A stretch of 64,000 nt of DNA from Methanomicrobiaceae archaeon (GTDB lineage: Archaea; Halobacteriota; Methanomicrobia; Methanomicrobiales; Methanomicrobiaceae), in assembly GCA_016928355.1 (NCBI GenBank), contig JAFGKW010000036.1, positions 62,001-126,000 on the forward strand. The letters run 5' to 3'. Below the pieces are notes generated by a model. It saw only the letters and a program-made list of their open reading frames with translations. It ran no database searches and was not told the DNA's origin. This document shows positions 44,599 through 52,988 of this stretch, piece by piece (position 1 is the first letter of the stretch; every line of letters starts with the position of its first letter). A program made the translations under genes and the position numbers.

Positions 44599-46324
44599 TA
44601 TCTTCCTGTTCCCCGGAGCCATTGGCTTCTTCTTTTTCTCCCTCGAAAAGGTACTGTTTTTTTAGAAATTGATGGACCTTCTTAGAGCTCAACCATCCCC
44701 TGTCAAGAAGATTGATGATGTGATCGATCTTTTCCACCTGTTCAATAATCTCTTTTGAAGCAGCCTCACATTTAATGTCGGCAAGCCCTACGATAATCGA
44801 AAGCGGGTTTCTGATCTCATCATTAAGTATTGCCATCCTCTCGAGATTGTCCTCGATTCGTGAGAGAGCCTCGCTTCTGATTTTTTCAATCTCTTTCTTT
44901 TCACTGATGTCCCTGATCAGCCACCATATGCCCAGGATGGTATTATTTTCATTTCTCAGTGGCCATGCAGTGAGCTCAACAGGAAGACGCTCTTTGCCCG
45001 AATTAATCAGGTCTGACTCGAATTTCAGGGACTTCTTCTTCTTTTTCCATTGTTCCGTCATTTCATTGATGATCTCAGGGTCACACTTTATGCTGAGCAT
45101 TTCAAAAAAAGACAGAGCAGAGTCGTATCTGCCACCTTGTTTAAGAGGATTTCCTGTCATATCCATAAACGCCATATTGGCATCAATTATCATACCTTCC
45201 ATATCAGTAAGAACAATTCCGTCAAGACTGGAGCTGAAAAGATCCCTGTATTTTCGCTCACTTTCAATTTTTTCTGTTGTTGCAGTCTCAAGTGAAGCAA
45301 GCATCTTATTTATAGAGTCTGCAAGGTGCATGAACTCCGGGTCACCTTCAAAGTCAACTCGTCTTCTGATGTCTTTGCTCTCAGCAATCCCGCCTGCATC
45401 TTCTCTCAGGGTATCTAGCTGCAGAATGACGGATTTGCGGAAGATTATAAGGTATATACCTGCAGAAATGATTCCGATTATAATTATTGCAACAATGATA
45501 AAGTAAAGGGTGCTGACCCCCTGGATATAGACATCCCTCTGCATTTCGATCTCCAGTGTCAAAGGCCTGCCATAAATATCGTTAAAATAGGTTATTGCAT
45601 GTATGTTGCCCCAGTCCCCGGGGAAGGCTCCTTCATCGATACGATAAACAACCTCTCCTTTATCAGGCAGAGCCCCATATTCATTTTTATAAATTGGGAT
45701 TCCTCCGATTGTGAATGAATCAGCATTAGAACCAAGTCCTTTTGCCATCTCTCCGGGATCTATATAACTGCCCCTTATCAGAATTCCTTTTACGGGCCCT
45801 TCGCCTTTGCTCGTAAGGATTGTATAGGCTGAAATAAGCATTACCGAATTATCAAATACCAGAAGTCCTGCAGAAGATTTGAACTCTCTTGTATTGTTAT
45901 AGAGTATTCCATGATTTATCAGGCTCTGGCGAAGTTCCTCCGGGATATCGATCTCCTTCTTCTCTTCAAGATCGAAGGCGCGTCCATGAACAATCTCCCC
46001 GCTTTCATTGATAAAGAGCATTAAATTTACTTCTGTTGAGAAATAGGTATCCTTAACAAGCGCCGAACTGATATATGCCTCATTTCTGTTCTGGACAAAT
46101 TCATAAGTATCATCCCATTCTGCCCAGTCGACTGCTGTTAACTCCTCGCTTCTGATTTTTTCATTTATAATCCAGCAGAGCCCCTGGAGCTCCTGGCCTG
46201 CAGTTTTCATTTCATAGTCCCGGATTTGATCGAGGAGTAAGAACTGGGCGATTATCGAGGTTGAAACTATTGTAAGAACTGTAATTATTACAACTGACAG
46301 CAGTATTTTTTTTCTTAGTCTCAT
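44591..46324 (-). CDS. CHASE4-HAMP-PAS membrane sensor with degenerate histidine box
   Basis: 577 residues. Two membrane helices (about 7-30 and 270-295) enclose a CHASE4-type extracellular sensor (with the family's DWAEWDDTYEF motif near 65-75). HAMP (about 295-345) and PAS (about 355-480) follow. The dimerisation helix reads LNDEIRNPL, with Asp502 where His is expected (HEIRNPL). No ATPase domain follows; the protein ends about 70 residues later in an acidic tail. It cannot act as a histidine kinase alone. It may modulate a partner by protein contact. The receptor topology is intact. Confidence 0.85.
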   Translation of the reverse strand: MRLRKKILLSVVIITVLTIVSTSIIAQFLLLDQIRDYEMKTAGQELQGLCWIINEKIRSEELTAVDWAEWDDTYEFVQNRNEAYISSALVKDTYFSTEVNLMLFINESGEIVHGRAFDLEEKKEIDIPEELRQSLINHGILYNNTREFKSSAGLLVFDNSVMLISAYTILTSKGEGPVKGILIRGSYIDPGEMAKGLGSNADSFTIGGIPIYKNEYGALPDKGEVVYRIDEGAFPGDWGNIHAITYFNDIYGRPLTLEIEMQRDVYIQGVSTLYFIIVAIIIIGIISAGIYLIIFRKSVILQLDTLREDAGGIAESKDIRRRVDFEGDPEFMHLADSINKMLASLETATTEKIESERKYRDLFSSSLDGIVLTDMEGMIIDANMAFMDMTGNPLKQGGRYDSALSFFEMLSIKCDPEIINEMTEQWKKKKKSLKFESDLINSGKERLPVELTAWPLRNENNTILGIWWLIRDISEKKEIEKIRSEALSRIEDNLERMAILNDEIRNPLSIIVGLADIKCEAASKEIIEQVEKIDHIINLLDRGWLSSKKVHQFLKKQYLFEGEKEEANGSGEQEDTK

Positions 46325-46475
46325 CCGGCATATGCCCCCGAATTGTAGTGGATCGGTTATTCATCCTGACCGCTATAATATACTTTCGGATGAATGAGGC
46401 CTTTACTATATCCGGGTAGATATTTACTGAAAAATCAGTAACGGATTCTTAAAAAAAAGAGATATATGAAATACT

Positions 46476-48761
46476 TTATGCTTCTTTTGGTCTGAATCTT
46501 TCCATTACAGAAATAACAGCCGGCATCACAACAATCGCACCAATAAGCGAGAATCCGACGGTGATAACCGTTACTGTTCCGAAGTTCTGGATTATCGGTG
46601 ATGTAGAGAGGAGAAGGGCCGAAAAGCCGAAGACCGTCGTCAGGCCCGAGACAGATATCGCTGTTCCGATCTTCTGGATTGCGGTCTGGATCGCAGTAAA
46701 AGTATCTTCCCCCTTCTCTCTCTCCTCCTCGAATCTCTCCATGATAAGGATTGTATATTCAGAGGCGACCCCGATTGTCATCGCCCCGAGGGTTGCTGTA
46801 AGGAGCGAGTATGTAAGGCCGAATGAGTACATTATCAGGCCGTTCCACCCGACTATCATCACAATCGGTACAAGAGGCGATATTGCCGTGAACTTCCTGT
46901 ATATGAGCAGCAGGAATACGAATATCAGGACAAACCCGAGATATGTCATCGGATTCTTCGTCTCCTTGATACCGTTTATCAGGTCACTGAACATCACCAT
47001 CTGGCCGGTAAATGTCGCATCCATTCCGGGGTGCATCCGGTACCAGCCGAGGTCCTTCTCCATATCAGCAATAAGCTCCTGTGTTGCCGGAATTGAGATG
47101 TCGTCCATTGAAAACTGGATGACCGCTTCGGTATTCCCGTTGACGTAATTGTCCCGCGTATTTTCAGGAATACTGTTCCAAATCTCATCTATTGTCTTTT
47201 GATCCGAGGGGAGAACTCCTCCGTTGTAGAGTTTGAGATATGAAGCGATGCTTGTTGCACCTGTCAGCTCATTATGCTTCGAAACCGCATAACTACCGAA
47301 TTCATCCATCCATTTGAGCGTATCATAGTTCTTTATCGAGTCGGCCTTGATGTAGGTCGTGATGGTGCTTGTTGAGCCCATGACTCTTGTGATCTTATTC
47401 ATCGTGATTAAAGCGGGCATATTCTGGTCGACCATCATATCTTCATCTGTGTCGATGATAACCTTTGAATCAAGCTGGAAACCGACTATGGCAACCATCA
47501 TAACGACGATTAATAATGGCCCCGGGTGCCTGGCAATCTTTACTGCAAGCTTTCCTAGCGCCTCATCATACTTCTCCATAAACGAGCCCTTTGTGCCTTT
47601 ATTCGTCATAGGGTCATGGTCGCAGCCTTTCCAGTCAAGGAGACATGATTCAGCATCGTCAATTGGATTTTTTGGCTTATTTGGGGTGTAATTGACCAGT
47701 TTTGCGAATGTCGGAACAATGATCATTGCAGATATATAACAGCAGGCGATTCCAACGATACAGATCGTTCCGAAATCCGCCACCATCGGTGAAGGTGCAA
47801 GAAGCGACAGTGCTGCAAAACCCAATGCTGTTGCAACCATGGCGAGAAGAATTGCAGGACCGGAGCTTGTTACGGTCGTTTTTACCGCATCCTGGATCGA
47901 AGACCGCCGGATCTCCTCGTCGAATCTTGAATGGAACTGGATGGCATAGTCGATTCCGATACCGATGAGGACCGGGAATGCGGCGATTACAATAGAACTT
48001 ATAGGTATTCCGGTAATTCCCATTACCCCGAATGTAAGGATTATACCGCAGAATACGATCAGAACCGGAAGCATCCTGTACCTGACATGCCCAAATAAAA
48101 GAGCCATTGCAACAATCATCAGCAGCATCGCAAGACCGATGAGGGTTCCCATATTCTTCTGCATATCATCCTGCATCTCTACATTGAATGCAGGAGATCC
48201 CGATGCCGAGACTGTTATTCCGGGAGGAGGAGAGGACAGCCTTATAACGGTATTGACCGTCTCGACAATACTTCGCTCGGCATCTTCGGGATAACCGGTT
48301 TCAAGGGGGACCGATACAAGGGTCATCGTCCCTGAAGGCAGAAGTTTACCTGAATATTCTTCAGGAATCGCACTGATACAGGCGTCTATCTCGGCCTTCG
48401 ATTGGGGAAGCACCCCTCTGTTCACCGATTTAATCAAATCCGGGAGACCGGTAATCCCTGCAATATACCGTTCATCGGAGAGATCGACTTCGAGCTCTTC
48501 TATATACTTAAGTACTGCAGGAGCTGTTACACCATCTCCTTCAATTATCAGAATGACAGAATCGGATCCGAACATTTCTGAGTAATGCATCAAAAGCGAT
48601 CCCACGGGTTCGTCTGTATTCAGGTATGTCTCGGTACCCGTCTTCATCGAAGTCATCGATGCCCCGAATAGTGCAAAGAGCAGCACTCCCAGCACAAGAC
48701 CGGCGACTATAAATGTATGCCTGTTAATGGTATCGGCAATTATCTCAAAAGGCGATTTCAA
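46476..48761 (-). CDS. RND/MMPL-superfamily exporter (HAE3 type)
   Basis: 761 residues with two similar halves, each with one N-terminal helix, a large external porter domain and a five-helix bundle containing GIGIDYAIQFHSRFDEE (about 275-290) or TIGVASEYTILIMERFEEE (about 665-683). This is the single-polypeptide archaeal HAE3 layout without an outer-membrane partner. Substrates are probably hydrophobic compounds or lipids, perhaps hopanoid-like as in bacterial HpnN, but that is not shown. It is preceded on the same strand by a small hypothetical gene and divergent from a TrmB regulator. Confidence 0.92.
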   Translation of the reverse strand: MKSPFEIIADTINRHTFIVAGLVLGVLLFALFGASMTSMKTGTETYLNTDEPVGSLLMHYSEMFGSDSVILIIEGDGVTAPAVLKYIEELEVDLSDERYIAGITGLPDLIKSVNRGVLPQSKAEIDACISAIPEEYSGKLLPSGTMTLVSVPLETGYPEDAERSIVETVNTVIRLSSPPPGITVSASGSPAFNVEMQDDMQKNMGTLIGLAMLLMIVAMALLFGHVRYRMLPVLIVFCGIILTFGVMGITGIPISSIVIAAFPVLIGIGIDYAIQFHSRFDEEIRRSSIQDAVKTTVTSSGPAILLAMVATALGFAALSLLAPSPMVADFGTICIVGIACCYISAMIIVPTFAKLVNYTPNKPKNPIDDAESCLLDWKGCDHDPMTNKGTKGSFMEKYDEALGKLAVKIARHPGPLLIVVMMVAIVGFQLDSKVIIDTDEDMMVDQNMPALITMNKITRVMGSTSTITTYIKADSIKNYDTLKWMDEFGSYAVSKHNELTGATSIASYLKLYNGGVLPSDQKTIDEIWNSIPENTRDNYVNGNTEAVIQFSMDDISIPATQELIADMEKDLGWYRMHPGMDATFTGQMVMFSDLINGIKETKNPMTYLGFVLIFVFLLLIYRKFTAISPLVPIVMIVGWNGLIMYSFGLTYSLLTATLGAMTIGVASEYTILIMERFEEEREKGEDTFTAIQTAIQKIGTAISVSGLTTVFGFSALLLSTSPIIQNFGTVTVITVGFSLIGAIVVMPAVISVMERFRPKEA

Positions 48762-48798
48762 AACGTTTACGCTCCGTTAATCAGTAAATATTGGAATT

Positions 48799-49212
48799 TT
48801 ATGCGATGCAGGTGGAAATTCCTGAAAGGATTTTCAGGATCCCTGATTTTTTCTTAAAATCCGGATTATCGTCAATATATTCATTTATAAGCCTGTAAAG
48901 GATCTCTCCGGCTATCTCCACATCGTTCATCTTTCCGGCAGGAATATCCATGTCCTCCGCAAAGCTGTACATCCTCTCCAGGTCAGTAAAATAGTATACC
49001 GAGCAGCCGGAGATGGATTTTTTGTCTATGCCCCGGATCAGGTTGGGAATTATATCCGTGTCATAAATATTTTCAATATCATCGCTATTAAGTCTGTGGA
49101 GGAATTCGACAATCGTCCGGCAGAAAGACGGGGGTATGAATCCTGCTTCTTTCCAGACTGTCGAAGTTTCATGAACCGGGTGATTGGAAATAATCTCGTT
49201 TTTCTCTGGCAT
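48799..49212 (-). CDS. Hypothetical protein upstream of the RND exporter
   Basis: 137 residues, mixed alpha/beta, no signal peptide or membrane helix, with one Cys-containing motif (ISGCSVYYFTDLERM). I do not recognise the family. It lies 37 bases upstream of the RND gene on the same strand, so it is probably in its operon. Position suggests a soluble accessory or regulatory role. Confidence 0.65.
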   Translation of the reverse strand: MPEKNEIISNHPVHETSTVWKEAGFIPPSFCRTIVEFLHRLNSDDIENIYDTDIIPNLIRGIDKKSISGCSVYYFTDLERMYSFAEDMDIPAGKMNDVEIAGEILYRLINEYIDDNPDFKKKSGILKILSGISTCIA

Positions 49213-49271
49213 TCATCGCCACCCTGGGCTGCTCAATAATTATATGGGTTAAAATTATTAATAATTAGGTG

Positions 49272-49286
49272 CAACTTTAGGAGTTG
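49272..49286. promoter_or_regulatory. Inverted repeat over the TrmB ribosome site
   Basis: CAACT (49272-49276) and AGTTG (49282-49286) enclose TTAGG, covering the GGAG ribosome site just before ATG 49292. It may be an operator for autoregulation or an RNA hairpin hiding the ribosome site. Confidence 0.3.
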
Positions 49287-49291
49287 TAGGT

Positions 49292-50074
49292 ATGGAGATT
49301 AATGGAGAAATTGTAGAAACATTAACCAATCTTGGATTTACGGAATATGAGGCGAAAGCATATATTGCTCTTATTGGAATAGGTAGCGCGACTGCAAGGG
49401 AAATTAGCGAAATATCTGGTGTTCCCCACGGCAGGATTTATTCGATCCTTAGATCGCTTTCCGGGAAGGGTTATGTTCTGATTGAGGAAGGAACACCAGC
49501 ACATTATTGTGCTGAAAAACCCTCTGACGTGCTGAGGCCTCTTAAAGAGGATATCGATCGGAGAATATCGAAAGCCGGAGATTATCTCTCAACCATACAT
49601 TATGAATCTCTTCCCCCTTCGAAGATGTGGACGATAAGGAGCGAGGTCGGGGTCCAGAACAGGTTAAAGACCCTTATACAGAATGCCGAAAGAGAGGTAT
49701 TTATTATGTCTGCAGATCCGATGTCCGTCAAACGTGTATCTGAAGATCTTCAGAAGGTGAGGAAAAGGGTCGATATTGAGGTACACACGTTTAATGTAGA
49801 GGCATTTTCAGGTATGAAAGTTGATGTCCACCGAAACAGCGACTTGCTCATAGGTTTTATGGAAAATATGAAAAATTATATCCCTGAAGGAGAATTCAAA
49901 CCGAATGATGAAACAACAAGTGTTTATATTATTGATCGAAAAATCAGCGCTGTGATTGAAGAAGAGAAAGGTAAAATCGTTGGTCATATTGTAGCAATTC
50001 CTGAATTCTGCTATATGATACGATCATTCATGTTCATTCTTGAAAATAATGAGAATCTCGTTCTTCCGGACTGA
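49292..50074 (+). CDS. TrmB-family transcriptional regulator
   Basis: 260 residues. The N-terminal TrmB winged helix (LTNLGFTEYEAKAYIAL, residues about 11-27; GVPHGRIYSILRSL recognition helix) is followed by a phospholipase-D-like effector fold (about 110-255) as in many TrmB proteins without the sugar-binding domain. It is divergent from the hypothetical/RND exporter pair with a 79-base spacer, so it likely controls that operon and itself. The GC content of this gene and the next ones up to 51300 looks lower than the surroundings. Confidence 0.88.
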   Translation: MEINGEIVETLTNLGFTEYEAKAYIALIGIGSATAREISEISGVPHGRIYSILRSLSGKGYVLIEEGTPAHYCAEKPSDVLRPLKEDIDRRISKAGDYLSTIHYESLPPSKMWTIRSEVGVQNRLKTLIQNAEREVFIMSADPMSVKRVSEDLQKVRKRVDIEVHTFNVEAFSGMKVDVHRNSDLLIGFMENMKNYIPEGEFKPNDETTSVYIIDRKISAVIEEEKGKIVGHIVAIPEFCYMIRSFMFILENNENLVLPD

Positions 50075-50131
50075 AGTGGTAATTAATATTATATTAACAG
50101 AAATATCAGGATAAATACAGGAGCGATAATC

Positions 50132-50464
50132 ATGACAGAAAAGAAAGGACATTTTGAGAAAGGGAAATGGGTCGAGGAAAAGGAAGCTGAAGCAGAGAAC
50201 ACTGCTGTTGAAATGCCGCAAAAATCCACAGGGGCTGGCAAAGAGGAGAATAAAGAAAATGTTGACGACTTCGACGAAAAGATTGCTGAACTGAAGTCTT
50301 CGGTCTCAAAGAACTTAAATGACCTTTTTGGTGTGGGCAAGGCACTACTAACAACGGAAAAAGGAAGAAACCATCTTGCAAAGAAGATGAAAAAGGCCGA
50401 AGAGAAGATCGATAAAACGATAGAGGATATTGCAGAAGGTTTTGAGAAGGCAATTAAAAAATAA
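50132..50464 (+). CDS. Small charged coiled-coil protein
   Basis: 110 residues, about half Lys and Glu. The first 45 residues are likely disordered, and the remainder is helical (KIAELKSSVSKNLNDLFGVGKALL, KKMKKAEEKIDKTIEDIAEGF) with a heptad pattern. No membrane helix. GGAG lies 9 nt before the ATG. I do not recognise the family. It could be a stress-related or nucleoid/membrane-surface protein, but nothing shows this directly. Confidence 0.7.
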   Translation: MTEKKGHFEKGKWVEEKEAEAENTAVEMPQKSTGAGKEENKENVDDFDEKIAELKSSVSKNLNDLFGVGKALLTTEKGRNHLAKKMKKAEEKIDKTIEDIAEGFEKAIKK

Positions 50465-50625
50465 TTTTTCTATTTTACTATTTATCTCTAAGATCAATTT
50501 TGCGGCCCTCAAACGGAGTCATCATTTTGGTTATTGCAATTCATGTTTCAATAATTCAAAAAAAGCCGAATGTCATCGATGAAGAAACTTGAGAAAATAT
50601 ATCGATATAGGTATTTTTTAAAACA

Positions 50626-50647
50626 GATTCCTTTTTTTAAAGGAATC
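50626..50647. terminator. Perfect 9-bp stem-loop between convergent genes
   Basis: GATTCCTTT (50626-50634), loop TTTT, AAAGGAATC (50639-50647). Read on the minus strand it is followed by TGTTTTAAAAAAT, so it may end the leftward membrane-protein gene. Confidence 0.55.
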
Positions 50648-50679
50648 ATAAAAAAATGAAATTTCAAAGAGCCTGAATA

Positions 50680-50973
50680 TTATTTAAGCTCCATCTCTAC
50701 TCCACCGAACCATCCGGCAGCAAGGTTATATATGAATGCAGCAACTGCACCGTATATAAAACCAAAAACAGCACCACCGATTGCCATAACAATAATCCCT
50801 ATCAGGCCCATTCCAACTCCCATTGCAGCCTGTGGAGCGTATTGTCCCATAAAAAGAGCTAAAAAACTACCAAGAACAAGGAATACAATTCCAACAATCA
50901 GTCCGATTACAAGACTTATTGCAGCACAGATTTTTGCTACAGATATAACACCAAATCTTTTAATTTCGCTCAT
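50680..50973 (-). CDS. Small membrane protein, DUF3566-like
   Basis: 97 residues with two long Gly-rich membrane segments (about 14-40 and 52-85). The N-terminus MSEIKRFGVISVAKI and the spacing are like DUF3566-type proteins (…SVAKI…). Its role is unknown. On the minus strand a TATATATA-like run at about 51019-51028 is a possible promoter. Confidence 0.65.
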   Translation of the reverse strand: MSEIKRFGVISVAKICAAISLVIGLIVGIVFLVLGSFLALFMGQYAPQAAMGVGMGLIGIIVMAIGGAVFGFIYGAVAAFIYNLAAGWFGGVEMELK

Positions 50974-51275
50974 AATTCCTCCACATTAATTTTACAAATT
51001 CCTATTTTCATTTCTTATATATATGTGTTTTTAATTTTCTGGGCAAATTCAGAGTATCTCCTTTTTTTTCTTAACAAAAATTTGACCGGAATATCGGTTG
51101 GAAAAGGTTAAGTTCAAACTGAGACCTGTTGTTTAATTTCAGTATAATATTTATTGAAATGGCCATTAAAAAGAAATATGTCTACAATTATTTATCCTTT
51201 TTATAACCTTATGAATGAGGGAAATTTTATGATTTATTATATTGGGGCAATAATTCCCATGTTTTTTGGAAAAGA

Positions 51276-51285
51276 TTTATATATT
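51276..51285 (+). promoter_or_regulatory. TATA box of the Yip1 gene
   Basis: TTTATATATT predicts transcription from about 51305, next to ATG 51306, so a leaderless message is likely. The spacer 50974-51275 holds a T-rich stretch (51060-51075) and no supported gene. Confidence 0.5.
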
Positions 51286-51305
51286 GTATTGATTATATTT
51301 CAGGT

Positions 51306-51932
51306 ATGCCATCCTTTGGTGAAAAAGTAAAAGGTTTTCTTGTGAAACCTGTTGAGACTTTCAATGCTCATAAAGGTGAAAGTCTCGGTGTTGCTTACCA
51401 GTATTACATCGTTCTGCTTTTGATCTTCTCCATACTCTACGGAATTGTCGCAATTGCACTGGATATGAACTTCCTGACCACTACTATTCAGACATTGTCA
51501 CAGGTGCCCGGGATGGAATGGGTATCTGCATTTTCATTTTTAGGAGCATTTGTAGTAGCCTTTGACGTATTTGTTCTTTATGTCATGTTTGTAATCGGCC
51601 TTTTCTGGATATTTATATCCGGACTGATGATTCACTGCTTTGCTCTTATGCTCGACGCTGAGAAGGGTTACAACCAGACGATAAAGGCAATGATGTATTC
51701 CTACACTCCGTATCTCCTTCTCGGATGGATCCCCTATGTGAACATCATCGCGGCTATCTGGATGCTGGTTCTCCTGGTTCTTGGAATTCGTGAACTTCAG
51801 GAGATTTCCTCAGGAAAAGCCGTAATGGTGGTAATGATTCCCATTGTTCTTACTCTTGTCGGAGTAATTCTCTTTGGAGTCGTTATTGCAGCATTTATTG
51901 GCGGAATCATCGGAATGATGAGTCTCGTCTGA
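51306..51932 (+). CDS. Yip1-domain membrane protein
   Basis: 208 residues, five membrane helices (about 28-48, 75-105, 110-125, 140-160, 175-200). It fits the Yip1 family (PF04893): an N-terminal soluble stretch (KVKGFLVKPVETFNAHKGES) followed by the helices. Eukaryotic members act in vesicle transport; the archaeal function is unknown. Likely translated from a leaderless mRNA. Confidence 0.78.
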   Translation: MPSFGEKVKGFLVKPVETFNAHKGESLGVAYQYYIVLLLIFSILYGIVAIALDMNFLTTTIQTLSQVPGMEWVSAFSFLGAFVVAFDVFVLYVMFVIGLFWIFISGLMIHCFALMLDAEKGYNQTIKAMMYSYTPYLLLGWIPYVNIIAAIWMLVLLVLGIRELQEISSGKAVMVVMIPIVLTLVGVILFGVVIAAFIGGIIGMMSLV

Positions 51933-52046
51933 AATTATTCTTTTTTTCTTATTTTACCGCAGGTTTTTTTTATCAGGTCTCCCTAATTAAATTCATGGTT
52001 TATGTCTGGAGCTATTTCGGGCTTTTACGACCAAAGGAGGAAAAAA

Positions 52047-52964
52047 ATGAAAAGTATGAAACTGGCCGGGATTATTACACTTATAATCACTGCCATGATT
52101 GTAAGTTCACCTGCATCTGCAGTACTGCTTGAAGAGACATACATGGGCTGGGTATCAAAAATCGAGCCTTCAAAGAATATTGTTCACATATATGTTACTG
52201 AAGTCTATCAGGGAGACGGAACATGGCTGACCTATGGGAAGAGCAAACTTCCAAACCAGATTGTACCAGGGACTACTTCGAATCCTTCGGTATTCACTGA
52301 ACTAAAGCAGGGTGACTCTGTTGAAGTCACTATTATGGGAGGGTCAGGAGGAGAATGGATAACAATCGGTAAGATCGGTTCTGTAGGTTCTACAAGCAAA
52401 CCGATAATCGCCTGCTATGGTGATCCTTCAAGACTGATATCCCCTTTCTACCAGAACTATAAGATATCATTTACACCTGAACCAGACTGTGCACTCTGTG
52501 AAGGGACGTTATGCACAGCATCAATTGCATCTGTAACAGTTGAAAGAGACAGTGCAACCGTTGAGACGGCCGATATGTTCCCCGGAAGCACTCATGTGTT
52601 TGGGTGGGACAGCAGTTACCAGTATATTCCCCAGATTACATTTGTATCAGGCGAGGCGGATTCTACTACCTGTTCTTCATCTTCAGAGATCGGTATGATG
52701 GCAGGGCCCCAGGCAGTATCTGATTTTACAATCTATATTACGCAGAGGAGCACGATCGTAAAAAGCGAGGTTGAAACCCTTGAGACTGAATTTATGACAG
52801 AGGTGCCTACTGAAGTTGTAACGGCTGCAGAAACACAGGTGCCGGTTACGGCTGCAACAACCGTGCTACCTGCAACAACCCCGGCAACATCAGGATTTAC
52901 TATGTTCTGTGCACTGGCTGCAGTATTTGCTGCATTGTGCCTGTTTATAAGAAGAATGGATTAA
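52047..52964 (+). CDS. Exported surface protein with C-terminal membrane anchor
   Basis: 305 residues from ATG 52047, chosen because AAAGGAGG lies 7 nt upstream; an in-frame start at 52002 would put 15 residues before the signal peptide. Signal peptide (1-25, ending ASAVLL), a beta-rich domain with Cys pairs (CALCEGTLC, about 148-156; TTCSSSS), a Thr/Val/Ala/Pro-rich stalk (about 260-280) and a membrane helix (about 283-302) with RRMD tail. No family was recognised beyond archaeal surface-protein layout. Confidence 0.75.
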   Translation: MKSMKLAGIITLIITAMIVSSPASAVLLEETYMGWVSKIEPSKNIVHIYVTEVYQGDGTWLTYGKSKLPNQIVPGTTSNPSVFTELKQGDSVEVTIMGGSGGEWITIGKIGSVGSTSKPIIACYGDPSRLISPFYQNYKISFTPEPDCALCEGTLCTASIASVTVERDSATVETADMFPGSTHVFGWDSSYQYIPQITFVSGEADSTTCSSSSEIGMMAGPQAVSDFTIYITQRSTIVKSEVETLETEFMTEVPTEVVTAAETQVPVTAATTVLPATTPATSGFTMFCALAAVFAALCLFIRRMD

Positions 52965-52988
52965 GGGGAAAATCCCTGTTCACTTTTT

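Noticed and set aside
51211-51332. 39-codon frame running into the Yip1 gene
   Set aside because: It contains the TATA box of the Yip1 gene and no ribosome site; probably chance.
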